Source: Streptomyces sp. NBC_01210
GTDB taxonomy: Bacteria; Actinomycetota; Actinomycetes; Streptomycetales; Streptomycetaceae
Assembly: GCF_036010325.1 (NCBI RefSeq)
Contig: NZ_CP108549.1
Span: forward strand, 7,440,001 to 7,504,000
Length of the DNA stretch: 64,000 nucleotides
Reading direction: 5' to 3'
Shown: positions 59,025 through 64,000 of the stretch, in pieces
Layout of the letters: each line of letters opens with the position of its first letter
How positions within the stretch are numbered: position 1 is the first letter of the stretch
Translations under genes and position numbers: made by a program
The notes under the pieces: generated by a model
Database searches by the model: none
Told to the model about the DNA's origin: nothing
What the model saw: the letters and a program-made list of their open reading frames with translations, nothing else

Positions 59025-59396
59025 CAGTTGCTCGGTCTTGTGGTGAGCGTGGGCCGGGGGCGTCAGTTGCTCGGTCTTGTGGTGAGCGTGGGCCGGGGGC
59101 GTCAGTTGCTCGGTCATGTGGTGAGCGTGGGCCGGGGGCGTTGTCGGTTGCTGTCCGGTGGGTGGTTTCCACCGGCGAACCGCTGTACCCCCGCGGCGGG
59201 CGCTCTTGTCTCGTACGGGTGGGGAGGTGCCGTGCAGTGTCGCCCCCGCCAGTTGCCCGGTCATGTGGCCAAGGTGGGCCGGGGGCGTTGTCGGTTGCTG
59301 TCCGGTGGGTGGTTTCCTCCGGCGGACCGCTGTACCCCCCCGGCGGGCGGCACCCATGTCGTTCGGGTGGGGAGGGGCCGTGCAGGGTCGTCCCCG
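59025..59396. repeat. nested 39-bp and 147-bp tandem repeats
   Basis: A 39-bp unit starting CAGTTGCTCGGTC is present three times in perfect register (59025, 59064, 59103). The third copy opens a 147-bp unit that is repeated once with divergence (59103-59249 and 59250-59396); 44 bp are exact (59127-59170 and 59274-59317). Both periods are multiples of three, so several frames on both strands stay open, but their products are low-complexity and lack ribosome sites. The tract begins 15 bp after the phosphatase stop. Confidence 0.8.
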
Positions 59397-59647
59397 CAGG
59401 GGATTGGCGGCAAGTCCGGGGTCACGCACCAAGGGCCTGTACGCCGCCGACCCCGAGGAGTCGAGCCCGGAGGGGCACCGGAGCCCGCACCGGACAAGAC
59501 CGGACGACCCCGCCGGAGGCAGCCCGCACCCCGCCGGAGGCGATTCGATCGTGCAATTCATCACGGCGGAGGCCACCGCCGCGCCCGCTGTCGGTGCCCG
59601 GGAATATCCTGGGGACCTTGGCCATCGGCTGACAAAGGAGCCCGAAG
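59397..59647. other. intergenic region between repeat tract and flavoprotein gene
   Basis: No gene is seen. CCCCGCCGGAGGC occurs twice near 59510-59545. TATCCT near 59606 may be the -10 box of the flavoprotein gene, and AAAGGAG at 59634-59640 is its ribosome site. Confidence 0.5.
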
Positions 59648-61066
59648 GTGCCGTCGATGCTCGATGCCGTCGTCGTGGGGGCGGGACCCAACGGACTGAC
59701 CGCTGCTGTCGAACTGGCCCGCCGTGGCTTCTCGGTGGCGGTGTACGAGGCCATGGGCACGATCGGTGGGGGAGCGAGGACCGAAGAACTCACCCTCCCC
59801 GGCTTCCGCCATGACCCGTGCTCCGCCGTCCACCCGCTCGGCGCCGGCTCGCCCGCCTTCGCCGCCATGCCCCTGGCGCGGCACGGCCTCGAGTGGTTGC
59901 ATCCCGAACTACCGCTCGCCCACCCCTTCCCCGACGGCACGGCCGCCGTGCTGAGCCGCTCGGTCGGCGAGACCGCCATGTCCTTCGGTGCCGGTGACGC
60001 GGGAGCGTACCGACGCCTCGTCGCCCCCTACATCGGCCACTGGGACACCCTCGCCGCCGATTTGCTGCGCGTGCCCTGGGACGGGCTGCCCCGAGACCCG
60101 TACCGCTTCGCCCGGTTCGGGCTGACCGCGCTGCAGCCGGCCAGCTTGCTCTCGCGCCGCTTCGAGGGCGAGCGGGCGCGCGGCCTGTTCGCCGGGCTCG
60201 CAGCCCACGCCATCGCCCCCATCAGCGGGCTTGCCACCGGCGGCATCGCCCTGATGTTCGCGCTGGCCGCCCATGAGGTGGGCTGGCCGGTGCCGCGTGG
60301 CGGTTCGCAGGCGATCTCCGACGCGCTCGCCTCGTATCTGCGGGAACAGGGCGGCGTGATCCACACCGGCACGGAGGTGAAGCGGCTGGACGAGCTGCCT
60401 CCGGCCCGCGCGTACATCTTCGACACCTCGCCGACCGCGCTCGCCCGGATCGCCGGTCTCGGCCAGGCATACAAGCACTACCGGTACGGCGCCGCCGCTT
60501 TCAAGATCGACTACGCGCTGTCGGGGCCGATGCCCTGGACCGCGAAGGAGGCCCGCGCTGCAGGCACCGTCCATATTGGTCCCACGGCCGGTGAGATCGA
60601 GGCGGCCCTGGCCGCCGCCGTCGGGGGTCGCGACCCCAGGGTCCCCTTCCTGATCACCGCCCAGCCGAGCGTGATCGACCCGTCCAGGGCCCCGGCCGGC
60701 AAGCATGTCCTGTGGGCGTACGGCCATGTGCCGGCCGGCTGGGAAGGCGACGCCACCGAGGTCATCGAGCGGCAGCTGGAGCGCTTCGCGCCCGGTTTCC
60801 GCGATCTCGTGCTGGCCCGCGCCGTCGCCGGTCCGCCCCGGATCGCCCAGCGCAACGCCAATTATGTCGGCGGTGACATCGCCTGTGGTGCCTACGCCGG
60901 ACTCCAGACGGTGATCCGCCCCAAGCTCGCCCGCGTCCCGTACGCGACCGCGCACCCCGCCGTTTTCCTCTGCTCCTCCGCGACCCCGCCGGGCCCAGGG
61001 GTGCACGGCATGTCCGGCCACCATGCGGCGAAGGCGGTATGGCGCTGCCTCCGCGCCGCCGGCTGA
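59648..61066 (+). CDS. FAD/NAD(P)-dependent oxidoreductase, phytoene-desaturase-like
   Basis: A 472-residue flavoprotein. The dinucleotide motif is [20 protein letters not shown] followed by the GG loop [19 protein letters not shown], and the C-terminus has [18 protein letters not shown], the usual FAD-closing GMSG segment of carotenoid-desaturase/retinol-saturase relatives. No other carotenoid gene is near, so it is an orphan member of unknown substrate. GTG at 59648 is chosen because AAAGGAG lies 7 nt upstream and the Rossmann strand starts immediately. Confidence 0.86.
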   Translation: MPSMLDAVVVGAGPNGLTAAVELARRGFSVAVYEAMGTIGGGARTEELTLPGFRHDPCSAVHPLGAGSPAFAAMPLARHGLEWLHPELPLAHPFPDGTAAVLSRSVGETAMSFGAGDAGAYRRLVAPYIGHWDTLAADLLRVPWDGLPRDPYRFARFGLTALQPASLLSRRFEGERARGLFAGLAAHAIAPISGLATGGIALMFALAAHEVGWPVPRGGSQAISDALASYLREQGGVIHTGTEVKRLDELPPARAYIFDTSPTALARIAGLGQAYKHYRYGAAAFKIDYALSGPMPWTAKEARAAGTVHIGPTAGEIEAALAAAVGGRDPRVPFLITAQPSVIDPSRAPAGKHVLWAYGHVPAGWEGDATEVIERQLERFAPGFRDLVLARAVAGPPRIAQRNANYVGGDIACGAYAGLQTVIRPKLARVPYATAHPAVFLCSSATPPGPGVHGMSGHHAAKAVWRCLRAAG

Positions 61067-61085
61067 GACGACGCATCATGGCCGT

Positions 61086-61619
61086 ATGACACAGCACCGC
61101 CCGGCCATCACCCTCGTACGCGGCGACATCACCCAGCAGCAGGTCGACGCCATCGTCAACGCCGCCAATTCCTCGTTGCTCGGCGGCGGTGGCGTCGACG
61201 GGGCGATCCACCGGCGCGGCGGCCCGGAGATCCTGGCCGAGTGCCGCGCCCTGCGCGCCTCGCACTACGGAAAGGGCCTGCCCACCGGCCGGGCCGTCGC
61301 CACCACCGCGGGCAACCTCAATGCCGGCCATGTGATCCATACGGTCGGCCCCGTCTGGTCCCGCCAGGAGGACCGGTCCGCCCTCCTCGCCTCCTGCTAC
61401 CGCGAATCGTTGCGCGTGGCAGCCGAGTTGGGAGCCGAGACCGTCGCCTTCCCCGCCATCTCGACCGGCATCTACGGCTGGCCGATGGACGACGGGGCGC
61501 GCATCGCGATCCGTACGGTGCGCGATGCGGCCGCGGCACCCGTCACCGAGGTACGGTTCGTGCTTTTCGACGAGCAGGCGTACACGGAGTTCGAGACGGC
61601 CCTGGCAGCGCAAGGCTGA
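61086..61619 (+). CDS. macro-domain O-acetyl-ADP-ribose deacetylase
   Basis: A 177-residue single macro domain. VRGDITQQQVDAIVNAANSS, then LLGGGGVDGAIHRRGGPEIL and GNLNAGHVIHTVGPVW, FPAISTGIYGWP are the YmdB/Af1521-type signatures that bind the ADP-ribose diphosphate. It should hydrolyse O-acetyl-ADP-ribose or remove ADP-ribose from acidic residues. The ATG at 61086 is selected by homology; a CATCAT box lies 6 nt before it. A sirtuin, which makes O-acetyl-ADP-ribose, is encoded 2 kb downstream. Confidence 0.93.
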   Translation: MTQHRPAITLVRGDITQQQVDAIVNAANSSLLGGGGVDGAIHRRGGPEILAECRALRASHYGKGLPTGRAVATTAGNLNAGHVIHTVGPVWSRQEDRSALLASCYRESLRVAAELGAETVAFPAISTGIYGWPMDDGARIAIRTVRDAAAAPVTEVRFVLFDEQAYTEFETALAAQG

Positions 61620-61669
61620 TGTCGTTTTCTCGCTAGCTCCAGCCGTTCGGCATCCCCGATGCTTGAGCC

Positions 61670-63145
61670 ATGCACACCGACACCGAGCGCTGCGTACGTG
61701 CCGTCCAGTCGAAGGACGCCCGATTCGACGGCTGGTTCTTCACGGCCGTACTGACCACGCGGATCTACTGTCGTCCCAGCTGCCCGGTGGTGCCGCCGAA
61801 GGTCGAGAACATGACCTTCTACCCGAGCGCCGCCGCCTGCCAGCAGGCCGGATTCCGGGCCTGCAAGCGCTGCCGCCCGGACACCAGCCCCGGCTCGCCG
61901 GAGTGGAACGCCCGCGCCGACGCGGTCGCCCGCGCCATGCGGCTCATCCGTGACGGGGTCGTCGACCGCGAAGGCGTGCCGGGCCTCGCCGCCCGCCTCG
62001 GCTACTCCACCCGGCAGATCGAGCGCCAGCTCCTCGCCGAGCTGGGCGCGGGCCCGCTCGCCCTGGCCCGCGCCCAGCGCGCCCAGACCGCCCGCCTCCT
62101 CATCGAGACCACCGGCCTCCCCATGGCCGAGGTCGCCTTCGCGGCCGGTTTCTCCTCCATCCGCACCTTCAACGACACCGTCCGCGAGGTGTTCGCGCTG
62201 GCCCCGAGCGAACTGCGCACCCGCGCCGCGCACAGCAGTTCCGCACCGCCGCAGACTCCCGGCGTGATCGCACTGCGCCTGCCGTACCGCGCGCCGCTCA
62301 ACCCCAGCAACCTCTTCGGGCATCTCGCCGCGACCGGGGTCCCCGGCGTCGAGGAGTGGTGCGACGGCGCTTACCGCCGCACCCTGAGCCTCCCGTACGG
62401 ACACGGCATCGTCGCCCTCACCCCGCGGCCCGACCACATCGCCTGCCGGCTCTCCCTCACCGACCCGCGCGATCTCACCATCGCGATCAGCCGCTGCCGC
62501 TGGATGCTCGATCTCGATGCCGACCCGGTAGCCGTCGACGACCAGCTGCGTACGGACGAGTTGCTCGCACCGCTGGTCGACAAGGCCCCCGGCCGGCGGG
62601 TGCCGCGGACTGTGGACGCCGCGGAGTTCGCGGTACGGGCGGTGCTCGGCCAGCAGGTCTCGACGGCCGCCGCCCGCACCCACGCCGGCCGACTGGTCAC
62701 CGCGCACGGCCGGGCGATCGACGACCCCGAGGGCGGCCTCACCCATCTCTTCCCGTCCTCCGAGGCGCTGGCCGCGCTGGACCCGGAAACCCTGGCGCTG
62801 CCGCGCAGCCGCCGCATCACGCTGACGACCCTGGTCGGCGCGCTCGCCGGCGGCTCGCTGCGGCTCGGCCTGGACAGCGACTGGGAGCAGGCGCGCGCCC
62901 AGCTGACCGCGCTGCCCGGATTCGGCCCCTGGACGGTCGAGGTGATCGCGATGCGGGCCCTCGGCGACCCCGACGCCTTCCTGCCCGGCGACCTCGGGAT
63001 GCGGCGCGCCGCTGCCGAACTCGGTCTGCCCTCGACCCCGGCCGCGCTCACCGGGCGCGCCGCGGCCTGGCGACCCTGGCGGGCATACGCCGTCCAGTAC
63101 CTCTGGGCCACCGACGATCACGCCATCAACCGCCTCCCCGCGTAA
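61670..63145 (+). CDS. AdaA-AlkA fusion: methyl-accepting regulator and DNA-3-methyladenine glycosylase II
   Basis: A 491-residue adaptive-response protein. Residues 1-75 are the Ada zinc domain (YCRPSCP with Cys34/38 and FRACKRCRPD with Cys65/68; Cys34 should accept methyl from phosphotriesters). About 80-200 form an AraC-type HTH (LAARLGYSTRQIERQLLAEL, EVAFAAGFSSIRTFNDTVRE). The remainder is AlkA: the N-terminal beta domain, AVLGQQVSTAAARTHAGRLV and the helix-hairpin-helix LTALPGFGPWTVEVIAMRAL with catalytic aspartate in FLPGDLGMRRA. It removes alkylated purines and activates repair genes. GATGCT ends 6 nt before the ATG. ogt follows 12 nt downstream. Confidence 0.94.
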   Translation: MHTDTERCVRAVQSKDARFDGWFFTAVLTTRIYCRPSCPVVPPKVENMTFYPSAAACQQAGFRACKRCRPDTSPGSPEWNARADAVARAMRLIRDGVVDREGVPGLAARLGYSTRQIERQLLAELGAGPLALARAQRAQTARLLIETTGLPMAEVAFAAGFSSIRTFNDTVREVFALAPSELRTRAAHSSSAPPQTPGVIALRLPYRAPLNPSNLFGHLAATGVPGVEEWCDGAYRRTLSLPYGHGIVALTPRPDHIACRLSLTDPRDLTIAISRCRWMLDLDADPVAVDDQLRTDELLAPLVDKAPGRRVPRTVDAAEFAVRAVLGQQVSTAAARTHAGRLVTAHGRAIDDPEGGLTHLFPSSEALAALDPETLALPRSRRITLTTLVGALAGGSLRLGLDSDWEQARAQLTALPGFGPWTVEVIAMRALGDPDAFLPGDLGMRRAAAELGLPSTPAALTGRAAAWRPWRAYAVQYLWATDDHAINRLPA

Positions 63146-63157
63146 GGAAGTTCACCC

Positions 63158-63652
63158 ATGACCAGGCAGCACACGGTCGTCGACAGCCCCTACGGCCCGC
63201 TGACCCTCGTGGCCACCGACGGGGTGCTGAGTGGCCTCTACATGGTCCAGCAGCGCCACCGCCCGGACGAGGAGACGTTCGGTGAACCCGACGCCGCCCC
63301 GTTCGGCGGGACGATCCGGCAGCTCGATGCGTACTTCGCCCGCGAGCTGACGGAGTTCGACCTGCCGATGCGGCTGGACGGTACGCCCTTCCAGCGAGCC
63401 GTCTGGGACCAGTTGCGGCAGATCCCGTACGGCGAGACACGTACGTACGGCGAGCTGGCGGAGTCGCTCGGCAATCCCGCCGCATCCCGCGCGGTGGGAC
63501 TGGCCAACGGCAGGAACCCGATCGGGATCATCGTGCCGTGCCACCGGGTCATCGGCTCGAAGGGCAGCCTGGTCGGCTACGGCGGCGGGCTCGACCGCAA
63601 GCAGCGTCTGCTGGCGTTCGAATCCGGCACGCCGGACGACGCACTGTTCTGA
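63158..63652 (+). CDS. ogt: methylated-DNA-[protein]-cysteine S-methyltransferase
   Basis: A 164-residue suicide methyltransferase reversing O6-methylguanine. The active site IIVPCHRVIGSKGSLVGYGG gives Cys128; the HTH segment YGETRTYGELAESLGNPAAS and arginine finger RAVGLANGRNP precede it. AAGGAAG lies upstream. It forms an operon with the ada-alkA fusion, together an alkylation-damage module. Followed by a perfect hairpin. Confidence 0.95.
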   Translation: MTRQHTVVDSPYGPLTLVATDGVLSGLYMVQQRHRPDEETFGEPDAAPFGGTIRQLDAYFARELTEFDLPMRLDGTPFQRAVWDQLRQIPYGETRTYGELAESLGNPAASRAVGLANGRNPIGIIVPCHRVIGSKGSLVGYGGGLDRKQRLLAFESGTPDDALF

Positions 63653-63673
63653 GAAGACTCGCTGTGCCAAGAA

Positions 63674-63690
63674 CCGGGGATCCGCCCCGG
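63674..63690. terminator. bidirectional hairpin between ogt and the sirtuin gene
   Basis: CCGGGG (63674-63679) and CCCCGG (63685-63690) form a perfect stem around ATCCG in the 48-bp gap between the two convergent genes. Confidence 0.55.
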
Positions 63691-63720
63691 GCCCCACGCC
63701 TCAATCGCCGGCGGGGCTCG
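63691..63720. repeat. partial copy of the intergenic repeat seen at 38116-38353
   Basis: CCTCAATCGCCGGCGGGGCT here matches the end of the repeat units at about 38189 and 38353. The stop codon of the minus-strand sirtuin gene (TCA at 63701-63703) lies within it, as the permease TGA does in the other copy. Confidence 0.7.
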
Positions 63721-64000
63721 GAATCAGCCGCTTCAGCAGTGCCGGGAGCGCCTCGCCGATCGGCTCGCGCACGATCTCGTCCGCCAGTTCGTCGTACGGC
63801 GTCGGCTCCGCATTGACGATGACGAGCCGCGCGCCGTGCTCCGCCGCGATGCCCGCCAGCGAGGCGGCGGGCTGCACCTGCAGGCTCGTACCGACCGCGA
63901 TGAAGACCTCGCAGGCCTTCGCGATCGCCATCGCCTCGGCCAGCACCGTCGGGTCGAGCCGCTGCCCGAACATCACCGTCGCGGACTTCAGGATCCCCCC
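63701..64000 (-). CDS. NAD-dependent protein deacylase (sirtuin), partial at window edge
   Basis: The C-terminal 99 codons of a Sir2-family deacylase; the 5' end lies beyond the right edge. GGILKSATVMFGQRLDP at the edge follows the usual zinc-site exit (the G-x-L-K-P-x-x-V-x-F-G motif), then IAKACEVFIAVGTSLQVQPA and RLVIVNAEPTPYDELADEIV are the NAD-binding GTS and N-x-E motifs. The product cleaves NAD to deacylate lysine, releasing nicotinamide and O-acetyl-ADP-ribose. Confidence 0.93.
   Translation of the reverse strand, partial: GGILKSATVMFGQRLDPTVLAEAMAIAKACEVFIAVGTSLQVQPAASLAGIAAEHGARLVIVNAEPTPYDELADEIVREPIGEALPALLKRLIPSPAGD

Noticed and set aside
59007..59699. Open frames of 230-290 codons on both strands through the repeat tract, one overlapping the flavoprotein gene
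   Set aside because: They are kept open by repeat periods divisible by three, have low-complexity translations and conflict with the well-supported flavoprotein gene from 59648.
1..64000. Mobile elements, integrases or attachment sites
   Set aside because: No transposase, integrase, terminal inverted repeats or tRNA-associated direct repeats were recognised anywhere in the window.

Overview
The window reads as chromosomal DNA of a Streptomyces or close relative. Coding frames are strongly GC-biased at the third position, many starts are GTG, and gene families typical of the genus are present: a GluABCD uptake system, F420-dependent enzymes, soluble P450s, UTRA-type GntR and ROK proteins, and an intergenic repeat that supplies stop codons. 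I see no tRNA, rRNA, integrase, transposase or replication origin. About 55 genes can be supported. The many other long open frames are GC-driven shadows.

Left part (1-14,750): an edge-truncated DUF347 membrane protein is followed by about 1.1 kb of gene remnants (a possible minus-strand fragment, the 5' part of an unknown gene, the 3' half of a LuxR/NarL regulator, and a frameshifted P450 tail). Then come a PaaI-type thioesterase and an intact P450. Next is a carbohydrate or cyclitol locus: a Gfo/Idh/MocA dehydrogenase divergent from a GntR/UTRA regulator, two tandem lipoprotein binding proteins, a CUT2 permease, a single-domain ATPase, a ROK kinase and a small membrane protein. The dehydrogenase/regulator region and the transporter promoter share the same double GTCNNGAC element. 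A PcaD-PcaC fusion, an MBL hydrolase, exonuclease III and a small conserved protein follow.

Middle (14,800-31,750): the gluABCD operon, a secreted S15-type hydrolase, a MurJ paralogue, a PH-like membrane protein, an alpha/beta hydrolase, a second P450 and an unknown membrane-anchored protein. Then a secreted gamma-glutamyltransferase, a GH75 chitosanase behind a CsnR-like operator, a second methionine aminopeptidase divergent from a tiny XRE regulator across an ATACCGG operator array, an F420/PPOX protein and a large disordered protein.

Right-middle (31,750-46,570): a probable reductive pyrimidine catabolic operon (beta-ureidopropionase, class III aminotransferase, dihydropyrimidinase, LLM-type F420 enzyme, NCS1 permease), then an SDR divergent from an amidase-TetR pair across a perfect 18-bp palindrome, a phosphotransferase pseudogene with an in-frame TGA, an acetyltransferase, a guanine-deaminase-like enzyme, a two-domain monooxygenase with membrane tail, a bicovalent flavoenzyme and a BNR-type lipoprotein.

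Right part (46,570-64,000): a 538-bp gap with one orphan type I-E CRISPR-like repeat. After it comes a redox/carbon module: universal stress protein, transketolase, a scar that looks like the last codons of pgi, 6-phosphogluconate dehydrogenase, glucose-6-phosphate dehydrogenase, beta-phosphoglucomutase-like HAD and GH65 phosphorylase. Together these would take a disaccharide through glucose 6-phosphate to pentose phosphates. A gamma-glutamyltransferase paralogue, an inositol-monophosphatase-family enzyme, a 39-bp/147-bp nested repeat tract, a phytoene-desaturase-like flavoprotein, a macro-domain protein, an AdaA-AlkA fusion, Ogt and the C-terminal part of a sirtuin close the window.

A recurring feature is a TANNNT box 6-7 nt before the start codon at many unlinked genes, as expected for leaderless transcripts.
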